From assembly GCA_947561395.2 (NCBI GenBank), contig OX387182.1, positions 52,351,283 to 52,415,282 of the forward strand: 64,000 bases of DNA. Direction: 5' to 3'. The DNA is from Buxus sempervirens. Taxonomy: Eukaryota > Streptophyta > Magnoliopsida > Buxales > Buxaceae. The translations under genes and the position numbers were made by a program. The notes below the pieces were generated by a model. That model was not told where the DNA came from, made no database searches, and saw only the letters and a list, made by a program, of their open reading frames with translations. How positions within the stretch are numbered: position 1 is the first letter of the stretch; each line of letters begins with the position of its first letter. This document shows positions 14,001 through 24,356 of the stretch, piece by piece.

Positions 14001-17000
14001 GGTTTTATTTGGGTCCCAAATTTGATTTTCAGGTTGGGTTTTGTTGAATTTGGCTTAGCTAAAAAGTCAGCTCAAATCAATTGTATATAAATATATTCAA
14101 CTTATGGTTTGGAGCAAGGTAGACAGTTATAAAGTGAGAAGAATGATGATGGTTAGAGGATATGCATCCCTACCTTTTAGGCATTGTTTCTCAATTATCT
14201 ACCCATGCTTGAACATTATTTTTGACAAATGTGATTAGTTTAGTTGTATAATATCTGTTGAATCTTCTCTGAGTCTAGTTGTCGTGTTTGCCTGTTATGT
14301 TGATATGTTTCTACTCTAGGAAGTCAAAGCTACCGTCGTATATTTTTAGTAATTATGTAGGGCTGGTATTATTTTTAAACTGTCTGTACTACTCTTTCTT
14401 CTATGAAGTAGGACACGGTTAACCTATATAAAATGTACTTGTGTGTGTGTCTTTGCGACTTGCGAGTGATATTGGAACTAGAAATCCTTCTGACTTCTTG
14501 ATGCCAACTTAAGATTATTTTCAGGTTACCTTTGATTTGGTCAATCTGGGCTCAAGGTTCTTTCGTTTGAGTTTTGGACGGGCTATGTTTGTGCCCACCA
14601 AATTCTTACTGTGCTAAGCCTAAAATGATCAGGGCCTGTCCCAACTGCCTGATCTTTAGGTCTTCTCACTGAGCAAGAAAGTTAGATTCAAGCCACTAAA
14701 AAAAGTCCAGATAAAGCCCAATGTCAACCTTGCTGTTACTGGATTTGAAGGATGGGTGCAGTTGATCTCTTTGATATAGGTGTCAGTATGGATACATTAA
14801 AGGGAAGAATAACTTCCACTTGATTGACCATGTTTGTGTGAGGATGGTCTCCATGTCTGTCATCATCAATTCACGTTATTTCAAAACACTCTAGTAAAGT
14901 GTCTGTATGTCCATCGTTTTATGTATCACAAGGCCCACTACAAGTATCAGAAGACTTCATCTCATCATCATCAATATCTTGTGCCATAGCTTTCTCTAGG
15001 TGATGGCTGTGTACTAGATTGGTAGGGCTGTGCGCCTTACTATCGTGTTTAGCAATGTATTTGGCGTCCCCTGTCAGTGGTACATGCTCACTAGCGCCAT
15101 TGCCCAAGGAGGCATTCATACCAGATGATCCACCTGCACCCAATGCCAAAGCACCAGCTTTACTCCCTTGCCTATTAATATCGTTGTTGTCATTGCCATC
15201 ATCATCATCATCAAATGTCTTTTTGCAGGCTTATCTTCTGAATCACTATTGATGATGATAGAATGAAAATGGTCACTGGTTCCTGCATGCTCCTTATCTT
15301 ACCGTAATCAGTTATTGGAAAAGTCATCGAAAAATGACTCACCCCTCCCTTGTGCACTTTTATGGCTTTCTTCTTCAAAATATCGTTGAATTTTTTTTTT
15401 TGGGATCAATAATGAAGTTTGAGTGTGTCTATATATATATATATGTGAGGTAAAATAGAAGTCAAAGTAGTACAATTGATCAGCTAAGAACAAAAATACA
15501 AACAACAATCCCTAGCCATCTTGCAGCCCCCTCAATGCAAAACTAAGAATACCATACTCATAGCTGAATGAAATCAGACCATGAATTGAACAAGACGTTC
15601 ATACTCTCGCTCCATAAAACAATTAGCAAGAGAACTGGAAGCACCCCAACCCCCTAGATAATATCAGATATGCACCCTACATAGATCTCCATCAAGAACT
15701 CAAAGAAATAGAAGCCCAACATCGTCTGACATCACCACTAGAATACCCAGAAAACAGTGGAAGCAAGGCTGCCCAAAAAATATCATTGAAATGGAGGGAC
15801 TTGTAGTAACATACAGTATCCCACAGTATTATTGAATGGACATATACAAGCTTTTGTAACTTTTTGTCCTTCAGATGATTATGAAATCTTGGGTGGATCA
15901 ATGAGAAGATATTCCAGTCCTCTCATCGACAGATTTTTTTTTTGATAATCTCTCATCGACAGATGAGGAGCAAATGACACAACATCTTACGTGCATTTTA
16001 CTTGCGGTGACCAGGATTTGTAATAGGTCCACCATGAACCGACCAATACATGTGGTTTGAGAATTAGAATTGAAAGTTCAAAGGAAGGATTTAACTTAAA
16101 AAAAATTCGGATTCAGAAGTTAATAATGACTATTGGCAGATAGGGCATGGATCCCAAAAATTTTTGCAGTTTCTTGAAATTGCTCAGATCTGGTTCATAG
16201 CGGCATGTATATAAGCAATATGCACAAAAATGGTGGAAGATCTAGTTGAGATAAGCGATATGGTAGGATTTCCTGCAATTTGGACGTCCAGAGAAGAAGA
16301 AACAAGCTTGGGAAGGCCAATAATGGTGTCCCAAGCTCTATTGCTTGTTACCAGTCTATTATGTGCTGCCAAAAAGAGTGGAACCGGTTGTACCAGTCCA
16401 TACCTGCTGGTATAGACCGCTCCATGCCAATGATGGGTGATAGATGGATTTTATTATTTTTATTTTATTTCTATTGTCACGTGAAGGTACTGGACAGGTA
16501 TAAGTAGGAAATCCGTGTTTTGAATTAATTTAACATTGCATATCATGCCAAGGAGATCCTACAGGCCATAGTTGTCATGCTAGTTTGTGATCCGTATCAA
16601 TGGCAGTGAACCTGGGAGCAAGATCATGCATGACAAATAGTCCAGGTATTTTCACATCATGACAACCTCATTGTGGTACAGATGAAATACTGTTGGAGAT
16701 GGAATTTTTTTTTTTTATGATTGAACTACATCAGTAAATATTGTATTCAGCTCACTTTTGTGATTAGAAAGAAAATCTTATATCCATGGGACAACTAAAT
16801 GATGATATGATAATTCCTGTTGAATTTCATTTACAATTGCGGTAGGAATAAAAAATGGAAGCTTATATGGCTGAGGAGGGGAATGAATGGTGATAACTTT
16901 TCTACAAGGGAAAGAAAGTCATCTAAGGAGCTTTGATGTAATCAAGTAGTCTCTTCTCTATGTAGAATAATTTAATCCTATTATAAGTGGAACTAATTTA

Positions 17001-20000
17001 CATCAGTTTGTAGCTTTAGTTGTTAGATGGGAAAAAGCTTCAAGGTTCCATCTATTGTTGATATTATTTGTTCAAATACTGAATAAGATTTATAGGTTCT
17101 TGCTACTATGGCACTGGCTATGATGCATTTTTCATTGATTTTATCCTGTATTCATGGATTTGTCTGGAAGCTTAGCCTGAGTTGGTTGAATCCTTTGTTA
17201 GAGTCTAGATGATGTTTGAAAACATTTCAATTTCAATATAATAAAGGGGAGTGTTTGTCAAGATTGACTTGGTACATTTTCTTGTTGAAAATTGACTTTT
17301 AAGACGAGTAACATGCCTTCCTTAAAAAAGGGGAATACAGAGTAAAAGCACACATCATGTATTTGGGATGGCCAGAATATGTCATTGCTGGGTTCCATGA
17401 AGTCCATGGATTAAGGCATCCTCCACTACTCTTTCGTGATTTACAAGGTCCTATCACAGGTGTATGAAATGAAATAATCTTTCCAGTTATCGCTAGGGAT
17501 TGATTCCAACTACTTGTTTGACTCTGGGCTTGTAGTTGTGGATGCTGCCTGCTTGTAACAAGTTTTCACATTGTTCATTTCCTCATTTATTCATTGGGTG
17601 CCACACAATTCATGAAGGGATATCGGTGTTTGCTTACCATTATTGAGTGTGCCAATATTTCTCATCACATTCCATTTGATGTAAAACTATTGCCTCTTAC
17701 GAACATCTCCTTTTACAATGATGTTCTAATAGTTACCATGGACAATTGTAACAACATTCTCTCAAAGAGAGTAAATTGTTGAGAATTATCAGCCATCATA
17801 CCTGATAACACTCATATTCCCATGTATCATTTAGAGTTACACCATGTCCTTCCTACCATCTCACCTCCTACAATGATGAGGAATTTCCATCTATCCTCTA
17901 GAACTGCACTATCTTATTGCCATCATCTTACCTTCTATAACTATGTCGGGGGAAACAAAAAGTGATATTCTCTATAACTTTGGACCTTGAATGTTACACG
18001 TCCTCCAAATGCTAATGATGCCACCAGAACAGTAGAAGCCACACCTGTCGTGTCAACTATTAAGTGCTAAGTGAAGGATTTAGCAGTCAATTGAAGCACC
18101 ATTTATCATCTCAATGCCATTATGAGATGGTCTAATTATTCCTCTTTAGTGGCACCATTTTTTCAATCTTAATCTAGTAATCAAAATGTAAATATTTCAG
18201 CTTCAGAGACTAGGCTGCCAATTGTCACTTAGTATTCGTTGGATGCAGATTTGTGAAAAGAAGAAGGCTGAACAACTCTAAACTAAAACATCACGAATAT
18301 TGGATGAAATTAAGTCCATAATTGAGCTCTTAACCATCTTGGATGCATTCAAGGTATGAAAGAATATGAACTTCCTCAACAAAAATGACAAAATGCCCTA
18401 TCTCAACAAGTTGGTGTAGGCAACAGTAAATACTGCTCCACCATCCCAATATGCCAAAAGCTATTTCTTTGATTAGGTTATACGTATTTAAATTCTTTTT
18501 GTATGACTTCATCCAGTTCCTTTGTGGTCTTACTCTTGATCTCTTGGATCTTTAATTGTATACACCATGGCACCTCATAGTGCCTCCTTAGGTGTTCAAT
18601 TTACTAACCCAAACCATTTTAACCCATTGTCATTTTTTAGCCCATATGTAGACAATACTTGTATTCTCTTGAATATGTTCATTACTGTCTTTCCTGTTCC
18701 TTTTTTTTTTATCAGTAACTGTCTTTCCTATTCTTCCTACACATCCATCTCATTATAATCATCTTCAGCAATGAATATGACGTGAATACGTTATATCTTT
18801 GTTTTGTAGTATCTTGAGCAATATATCATAGCAGTCTTAGTAGTTGTCTTGTAAAATTTCTTTCTCGCTTCAGTGAAACACATCGGTCACATGACACTCT
18901 GGAAGCATCTTCCCAAATTTTATAGGTAATAGATCCAAAATCACACAAACAATTGCTTTACGAGTCTCTTGGTTCTCAATTCTTATCATCATTCCACCTC
19001 ATCTATCATTTGTTCTAAAGTTAAAATTCCATTTATTCTGTATTCGTTTTAAAACAAAACCATTTGATTCTATGGTATTCCTCCATATTCTAGCTTTAAA
19101 TTTACTCCCTCTCTGGTTTGGTTCTCCAAAATCACATCATCTAGAAATAGAATACGGCAAGACACCTCTTTTATATGATTTGTCATTCCATCCATCATTA
19201 AAGCAAAAAGCTATGACTCATGGTTAACCCTCGATGTCAACCTACTGCCTCTGAAAATTCATTTATCCTACTATCTTAGTTTCTCACCATAGTTATCATT
19301 CCATTATAAATTCACTTGACAACTTCAATGTAGCTGAGTGGTAGTCATTTTCTGTATAAAATCCACCAGGCTGAATCTTTGGATACTTATATGCTTCCTT
19401 GAAATCAATCATATAAATGTTATTTATCATTCTTTTTATTAACTGCTTTACAGAAAAAATGGCATCAAGGATAAAACTTCGTAGCATAAAACCGAACTTG
19501 TATGCTGAAGTTCTGGTTATTTTTCTTTGCTTTTCTACTTTACCCTTACCCCTAGTTTTGTGGTATGACTCAAGCTTGCTTCCTTCATACCTGGTGCAAT
19601 TTTGGAGGTCCTTTTTTTGTTTTTGTATATGGGTGTTAACGTGCTTCTCCTCCAAAGATTTTTGTCTTCGGAATTTCTATCAAATAATTTGGTCAACCAA
19701 AATACATCAATGACTATCATGAATTACCAAATTTAAAATTTTAAATCAATTATCATTTGGTCTCAACTCCCAAGGCCTTCCCTATTTTCATCTTAGCTAA
19801 AGCTCCCTTGACTTCAGTAGTCCTAATCTGCTACATTTAGTTGGGACACAGGATTTTGTTGTTGTTCTTCTTCTTGTTCATGTTGTGTCTTTTGTCTTCA
19901 TGTTAGGCCCTGTATTTTCCTTGATGTATTATTGGTAAGTAGTAGTAAATGTTCTACTGTGTTATGTGGTTCCAGGTTGACAGGGGTGTTTCTCTTAGCG

Positions 20001-20776
20001 AAGCTTTACTTATGCATGATAAGTGGCTTGAAGAGAAGGGAATTAAGCATACCAACTTTGCTGTGGTGACATGGTCGAATTGGGATTGCCGAGTGATGTT
20101 GGAATCTGAGTGCAGATTCAAGAGGATTCGCAAGCCACCTTATTTCAACGGGTGAATTATCTAGAAAGCCAGTTGCCTTGTCTAGTAACCTGATTTAGTT
20201 TTATGATGGTTTCTAAGACTTATAATGCTAATAGAAATTCTTGGATGGATCTATATTTGTTTTTGATTTGTTGCGAGTTTTGTGACTAGGTGGATCAACT
20301 TAAAAGTTCCATTCCATGAGGTATTTGGTGGGGTCCGATGCAATCTGAAGGAGGCAGTCCAACGGGCTGGCCTAGCATGGGAAGGCCGTCCTCACTGCGG
20401 CCTGGATGATGCTAGGAACACTGCCCGTCTGCTCGCTCTCCTCATGCGTACAGGCTTCAGGTTCTCCATAACCAACTCTCTCCTGTGGCAGTCCGGTGAC
20501 CATACATTTACATGGCATCAATCCCCCGAGTGCTCACCTGCCCCAGTCTACCACCCCCACAAACTGAAGCAGCCTCCGGTGTCCCTAATTCAGCTCCAAC
20601 CTGCCAATACAGACCTGGGCAAGGAGCGGCACATGCACTGCTACTGCGGTGTGAAAAGCAGCAAACAGATGATCCGAAAGCCAGGCCCTAAGCAAGGGAG
20701 TTTCTTCTTCGGATGCGGCAACTGGACCATTACTAGAGGTGCCCTGTGCCCGTATTTCGAATGGGCTTCCTCTTAA
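2090..20776 (+). CDS. ERI1-like 3'-5' exoribonuclease with GRF zinc finger
   Basis: Three coding exons, 2090-2677, 19976-20151 and 20290-20776, join in frame (phases 0 and 2) to 416 residues. ATG 2090 is the first in-frame Met after a splice acceptor at 2085-2087, so the 5' UTR is split. Residues 1-125 are low-complexity. A DEDDh exonuclease domain follows: VIDFEAT (Asp135, Glu137), WSNWDC (Asp233), and GRPHCGLDDA (His290, Asp295). These are all five expected catalytic residues. The last 45 residues form a GRF zinc finger (CYCG...FFGCGNW...CPYFEW), which binds single-stranded nucleic acid in other proteins. ERI1-family enzymes trim 3' ends of small RNAs, histone mRNA or 5.8S rRNA; the plant substrate is not shown here. 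The first coding intron is 17.3 kb and full of transposons. Exon calls rest on GT-AG sites and domain continuity. Confidence 0.93.
3790..4621 (+). mobile_element. L1 LINE 3' end (RNase H region, 3' UTR, poly-A)
   Basis: Plus-strand translation in shifting frames gives the L1 C-terminal signature WKERNKWIFED (near 3830) and an RNase H start resembling FNFDG...GNPAPVGLGGLLRD (near 4045-4110). It then has a 3' UTR ending in a poly-A tract at about 4611-4621. Frame changes and stops show it is dead. Only the last part of ORF2 remains, as expected for a 5'-truncated insertion. Confidence 0.7.
4630..4795 (+). mobile_element. Second L1 3' end, tandem to the previous one
   Basis: About 165 bp repeat the 3'-UTR pattern of the preceding LINE: TTGCTTGGTTTGGAG, then CTTGGGGATT, then TTTCTCCTTTAT, then TTTATCAAAAG and an A-run at about 4785-4793. 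It has no coding sequence. It is either a second very short 5'-truncated insertion or a local duplication of the LINE tail. Confidence 0.55.
4796..5160. repeat. AAGCTC-rich imperfect repeat region
   Basis: Variants of AAGCTCAAGCTTGGCTT and its complement recur on both strands (for example near 4802, 5053, 5090 and 5115), separated by AT-rich DNA. A similar string of GGCTC...AAGCTC words occurs at 3620-3710 on the other side of the L1 copies. The LINEs may therefore have landed inside one older dispersed repeat. No coding capacity; family not identified. Confidence 0.35.
5240..5695 (+). mobile_element. RTE-type LINE 3' end
   Basis: The plus strand encodes the conserved C-terminal tail of plant RTE LINEs in broken frames: an IRKCLGIA-like segment, then RDA at the '[10 protein letters not shown]' block, then GPSRSRGRSKK, then WRDKIYVADPT. 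It ends in an ATT/GAT-rich simple repeat (about 5625-5660), typical of RTE 3' ends in place of poly-A. It lacks the endonuclease and reverse transcriptase. A second copy of the same segment lies at about 52,030-52,390. Confidence 0.7.
5700..8956. other. Intronic DNA without recognised genes
   Basis: AT-rich intron sequence. It contains an A-run at 5887-5903, a short tandem duplication at about 6909-7032, and a 72-codon open frame at 7420-7638 with no family match that I recognise. From about 7,650 to 8,950 it is strongly AT-rich with repeated TAACTAATTAA words and no coding pattern. Confidence 0.45.
6909..7032 (+). repeat. 62-bp imperfect tandem duplication
   Basis: The words ATTACTACTGAGAGTCAAGAAC...GATTGTTTTGTCTGATG and GTTACTGCTGAGAATCGAGAAC...GATTGCTTTGTCTGATG are adjacent, with a period of about 62 bp and roughly 80% identity. 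It is possibly derived from a coding repeat, but I recognise no family. Confidence 0.5.
8957..9186 (-). mobile_element. Short non-autonomous Helitron (230 bp)
   Basis: On the minus strand the element starts TCTATATCAATATATAAAGC (TC at 9186-9185), preceded by A. It ends in a GCTAC-GTGT-GTAGC hairpin and GCAGTCCCCTAG (CTAG at 8960-8957), followed by T. This is the Helitron structure: 5' TC, 3' CTRR behind a hairpin, insertion between A and T. A 9-bp inverted repeat (GATTCGGGC at 9127-9135, complement at 9148-9156) sits just inside the 5' end. There is no coding sequence, so mobility would depend on a RepHel helicase encoded elsewhere. Confidence 0.72.
9995..10450. repeat. Direct duplication inside the large Helitron
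   Basis: About 80 bp starting TTTCTTTCATATTCGTTTAT and running through GATAATCCTATTGGAAATAA occurs at about 9996-10079 and again at about 10373-10448. The intervening DNA has further GATAATAACCTCTAAT copies (near 10,089 and 10,148). Local reshuffling of non-coding filler DNA is common in Helitrons. Confidence 0.65.
10530..11501 (-). pseudogene. Captured 5' fragment of a tweety-like/At2g12400-type membrane protein gene
   Basis: Three minus-strand exons are recognisable: 11501-11305, 11000-10819 and 10728 to about 10535, with GT-AG introns at matching phases. The product matches the N-terminal half of a plant multi-pass membrane protein family. It has a Ser/Arg-rich loop ending WNIKNKHYWA, a first TM helix SVGFSEAPLFIIAAVWF, the Cys-rich CYFCCCRRP, a second helix, then GCVVLYTGQGKFHSTTT and a luminal helix. 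Similarity stops abruptly after SNSQTDIDR at about 10,535, and no later exon follows. A hydrophobic ATG frame at 11890 could be the signal-peptide exon, but its splice phase does not fit. The Helitron ends enclose the fragment, so it is a captured copy rather than the family's working gene. Confidence 0.75.
12715..12969 (-). mobile_element. Short non-autonomous Helitron (255 bp), sister of 8957-9186
   Basis: The minus-strand 3' end repeats that of the 230-bp element: GCTACGTGTGTAGC hairpin, then ATGTGCAGTCCCCTGG (CTGG at 12718-12715), followed by T. The 5' end reads CCTATACTATTAGTAAAGAG at 12969, preceded by A. The canonical TC has mutated to CC. Shared words such as TTGTGGGGCCC in both short copies support one family. 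It has no coding capacity. Confidence 0.65.
12970..18780. other. Intronic DNA, no assignable gene
   Basis: AT-rich intron sequence with scattered short open frames. A 76-residue minus-strand frame at 14919-15149 (Gly/Ser/His/Asp-rich, MALGAGGSSGMNASLGNG start) and a 69-residue minus-strand frame at 15692-15901 look more coding-like than their surroundings, but I recognise no domain. 17,590-18,150 is rich in CATCAC-type words. No RNA gene is recognised. Confidence 0.4.
18790..19860 (-). mobile_element. RTE-type LINE remnant, reverse transcriptase region
   Basis: Minus-strand frames in order give WLTKLF...RRSTLTPIYKNK (finger region, about 19,700-19,600), GFMLRSFILDAIFSVKQLI and DFKEAY (about 19,500-19,390), a decayed catalytic FLDDVIL in place of FADDIVL (about 19,150), and a C-terminal block like CDRRVPLKLKGKFYKT (about 18,900). 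This is the RTE reverse transcriptase order with stops, frameshifts and a lost active-site Ala. It lies antisense to the host gene inside its intron. Confidence 0.72.
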
Positions 20777-21642
20777 GCAAAAATGACTGCCCAGATTGAT
20801 ATCCTCAGTTTGGATCAGAACATCTGTAGAAAGTGGGAGTTTAAAAAAAAAAGAGACAATCTAAAGAGCAGTGTGGTCTCTTTTGGAAGCAAATTTGCAT
20901 TAGCTACTTTTCAGGGCTGCTGATGCTTGCCAAAAAGAAAAAAAGAAGAAAAACATATAGTAGTCTCAAGAGGTGTGTCTGCATACTGCCTCTTAAAAAC
21001 AGTTCGAGGGAAAGGGTGCCTTAACCTGTAAAACTGACTTCTTGTTGAGAGAGGAGTAAAGAAGTGTGTGTGTGTGATGTTGGGAATGCTTGCTTAGTAA
21101 AATGCTCAAACATCCTTAATTATCATAAATATCCTTATGAGGAGATAGGGGGTAATTTCTTACTCTATGCTTCTCAATGGGAATCGGCATGTGTTCTTCT
21201 GGTTGATTCAGGGACCCCCATTTTTTGGTCTATAGTTATTTGCTATGCAACAAACAAGCATTGCCTTGTTAATGTCACAGTCTCGGGCTCGGCTTAGGCT
21301 CCTGGATGTGGCCCATTAGTGCTACAGACCTACACTAAATCTGAATGCCTTAAGAGAACTTTGGGTAATGTTTTTTAAAATAGTTTTTTGGTTTTCGATA
21401 AATGGCACTACAGTTTTCAAAATTGTTTTGAAGAAATGAAAAGTAAAGAAATTATTAAAAAGGGTTACTTTTTAATAATATTTATAAAAACAGTGTACTA
21501 AGATGTCAAATTAAAAATTGTAGAAAAGGGCCACTTTTAAAAAATAATTGAATTGAAGGGTAACTTTTCAAAAAAATTACAAGATAGTGTTGTTTTTATT
21601 ATAAGTAAGACACGCTTATGTTCATGTATGAGTAGAATGCGC

Positions 21643-21824
21643 TTGTGTTCCATGTAAGAAGTTTGCATACATTAGCATTCAATGTATGATCCTCAAATTT
21701 AATTATTTTTTGAAATTGATTCTGTAATTATTTTTGTGTTCCATGTAAGAAGTTTGCATACATTAGCATTCAATGTATGATCCTCAAAATTAATTATTTT
21801 TTGAAATTGATTCTGTAATTATTT
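21643..21824. repeat. 91-bp tandem duplication
   Basis: TTGTGTTCCATGTAAGAAG and the following 70 bases occur at 21643 and again at 21734, nearly identical over the whole 91-bp period. It is recent by its low divergence. Confidence 0.85.
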
Positions 21825-22080
21825 TTTTTTTATATACTATGAAAATTGGCCCTTTTTTGCAATTTTACATTTTAGTGGACTGTTTTTATAAATATTTTTA
21901 AAAAGTGATGCTTTTTCATAATTTCCTGTTTTTCATAATCTAAAAAATGTTAGCTTTTAAAAAAAGTTTTTCCATATTTTGATTTGTGTTTTGTAACTTC
22001 TTTTTTTTTCTTTAATCTAATTACTTAAGGGTTCATTAACTACCATCACCAATACATCGACACCATAACTACCATATCAC

Positions 22081-22248
22081 CATCATAACTACCATATCAC
22101 TATCACCGCCACTGTATTCACGAAACTATGCCACCATATCCACCACAACATTACTATCATCAGGCATCATAACTACCATATCACTATCACCGCCACTGTA
22201 TTCACGAAACTACGCCACCATATCCACCACAACATTACTATCATCAGG
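22081..22248. repeat. 84-bp tandem duplication
   Basis: CATCATAACTACCATATCAC and the rest of an 84-bp unit occur at 22081 and 22165 with about one difference. The unit is CAT/CAC-rich, like stretches near 17,600-18,150 and 37,650-38,060. Confidence 0.85.
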
Positions 22249-22411
22249 CAGGAACAATTCTTGTTTTCTAAAAGTCATAATTCATTTTAATAAATTTTCC
22301 AAAATCACAAAACCATTTTGGAAAGTTTAGGAGTTTTAAAATGTTCATTTAAAAAACAATTGCTAACGTTTCCTCTTGTCCCAAAATTTGGCGATATACG
22401 GGATGCATATC

Positions 22412-22726
22412 CAGTGTTTTTGGGGTGTGATGCTGAAATTTTGCTCCAAGACCTCATAATGAGGTGTTTCGCGAGGTAAAAATTGTCGGATTATGTTTTT
22501 GATGATTTTTAGCGGCACGTCGACGAAATGTAGTAGTGTGCTAAGAGAAATGGTTGAAACAGGGAGAAATGTAAATTTATCTAAAATATATATATTTTTT
22601 GTGTGGCAGAAATTTTATTCAAGTTGGATGAAATTTCCCCGAATAAAAAAAAGTTTTCTATTTTTTTCGTTTCTTTCAATTTTCCAGTATTTTGGCAGCA
22701 TGCCGGCACTAAAATGGTAGACCTTG
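22412..22726. mobile_element. Candidate hAT-type MITE (degenerate)
   Basis: It starts CAGTGTTTTTGGGGTG and shares motifs (GTGTGCT, GGCGGCACG/GGCAGCATGCC, ...GGTAGACCTTGG end) with the better-defined hAT-like insertion at 41016-41277. The flanks GCATATC and GCTTATC are a near match for a decayed 8-bp target duplication. Its ends do not form clean inverted repeats, so this is tentative. Confidence 0.3.
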
Positions 22727-22799
22727 GCTTATCTTCTGCACCTATTGTCTTGTGCAGCCTTGCATCCCTTGATGAATTCACATTTTAAAAAAAAATAGG

Positions 22800-23060
22800 A
22801 TAATGATTTTTTTAAACTGAGTGCACCAATCACATTTGGGCGGCGCATTTCGGTTGAAATGCAACCGAAATCCTCTACGGCGTCGTTAAGGAAACGATGT
22901 GTGGATTATGAAGGTCTTGTGCCCCTCACGAGACCTTCGTTCATTTTTTTCGGAGGTCAACAAAGAAGACCTAGTCTTCCAACCCAAAACAGATCGACCA
23001 ACCGGTTGGTCCCAAGCCAAATCACGAGACCAACCGGTTGGTCTGCCTTTTCTCTATTCA
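22800..23060 (+). repeat. Left terminal inverted repeat of the MULE
   Basis: It matches the complement of 32,160-32,380. Shared words include TTTTTTTAAA near the outer edge, CAACCGAAATCCTCTAC, ACGGCGTCGTTAAGGAAACG, GTGGATTATGAAGGTCTT, and two CCAACCGGTTGG cores. The palindrome GACCAACCGGTTGGTC is perfect at 22996-23011 and again at 23028-23043, 32 bp apart. A short insertion or deletion near the CCTCTAC word distinguishes the two arms. Confidence 0.8.
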
Positions 23061-24356
23061 TTCGTACCCGACGATAAACCATTTCATCTTCTGTTCCAAC
23101 GAGTGCAAGAACTAAAGGACTTTAAAAAAACCTTCAACGTTTGCAACCTGAATCCATTTACCTCCTTCCTCTCTAACGAACGAAGGGCACGAAAGTGAGA
23201 GGTTTTCGGATCATACGACTTAATTGGTACGTTTTTCAACCGATTTTTTTTTTATTTTCAAATCGTTTTTTTGCCTTTGCTTGCTTTGAGTAATGAACAT
23301 TGGTGATAATGTCTGATGTGGCTCCATTTTGTTTTGGGGAGTTTGTGAGGGTAGATTGCAGAAAAATGATCTCCTAAACTACCTCCTTTTCTACTCTTGA
23401 CATTGTCTTCTAAAGTCGTAGAATACAATGGTAGCTTTCCTTCGAACCAAAGTATAATGGTAGCTTTCATTTCAAAATCCTGTAAATTTCCAATTCTTTT
23501 ATAATATATATGTTTTTGTCAATGGTAAAAAAAGGGCAAAACTTAGAATTTCATATTTAATAAGTATTTGACTATAATTTAATTTTTTATATTATCTATT
23601 AAATAATGTTTTTATTTACAAAGTAATTTGAATTGTGTCCCATTTATCAAAAAATCATTATTGGCCATAGCATTTGCCGTCGCCCAATAACTTCTACTGG
23701 CAGTAAATTCAATTGCCAATAATAAGAGAAGAACTTGTACTTTGTTTGGTGAGATAAGTGGGCCCCTTCAAGCTTCTTTCCTAATAATATTTAATACCTA
23801 AGAATATTGCCTTGAACCTGTTTTGATCTTTGAACAATGGATAGAGATTAAACTAAATACGTAAGGAGGCCGTTCAACCGCATAATTTACAGCATACAAA
23901 AAGGGGTTATGATCTTTCCTATTGTTAGAAAACAAGGCAGTTCTTCCAAATTATTGTGCCTCAATATCTTTATGAGGCAATTCTTCCAAATTATTGTGCA
24001 ACCATGGTTTAAAGACTTAAGATCCCGCGGAATTTGGCGTAAACATTTGGTTGGTTTCAATTGAAAGAATAGATTATTTTTCTTACATTTAATTAGCGTA
24101 GTTTTATATAACAAAATGGTCCACTAGTTTGGACTTTGTCCTTCTCAATTTGGTAATGAGGATTGATTGATATGACCCCATGTAAACCTTTTCCTAAAAG
24201 GTTGTAAATGCAAATTCTTTAAATGGGAGTTTTGTCTTTATTTGAAAATGCCTCTGTTACGTGGTGTTGTTAGCTTTAATGAGAATTTTTTGCTTGAAGC
24301 TGGAAATTGGAATTGTGAAATTGCCTCTGTTAATGTGTAGGAAAAGTTTGACTACA

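Larger units (their letters stand above)
2678..19975 (+). other. 17.3-kb intron of the ERI1-like gene
   Basis: The donor (CAG|GTGTGT) at 2678 and the acceptor (CCAG|GTTGAC) ending at 19975 bound one intron. The exonuclease domain resumes at the acceptor exactly where the first exon stops, between the first acidic pair and the Asp233 motif. The intron contains L1 and RTE LINE remnants, three minus-strand Helitrons, a captured gene fragment and much AT-rich DNA. Another small coding exon inside it is unlikely because the two sides join without loss of conserved motifs. Confidence 0.85.
20777..22411. other. 3' flank of the ERI1-like gene and AT-rich intergenic DNA
   Basis: The first few hundred bases after the stop presumably contain the 3' UTR; I do not see one clear polyadenylation signal. 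The rest is AT-rich with two separate tandem duplications (21,643 and 22,081). No coding region recognised. Confidence 0.5.

Noticed and set aside
22859-23198. Open frames in the left MULE arm as genes
   Set aside because: Similar but differently broken frames occur in the right arm; they are translations of the terminal repeat.
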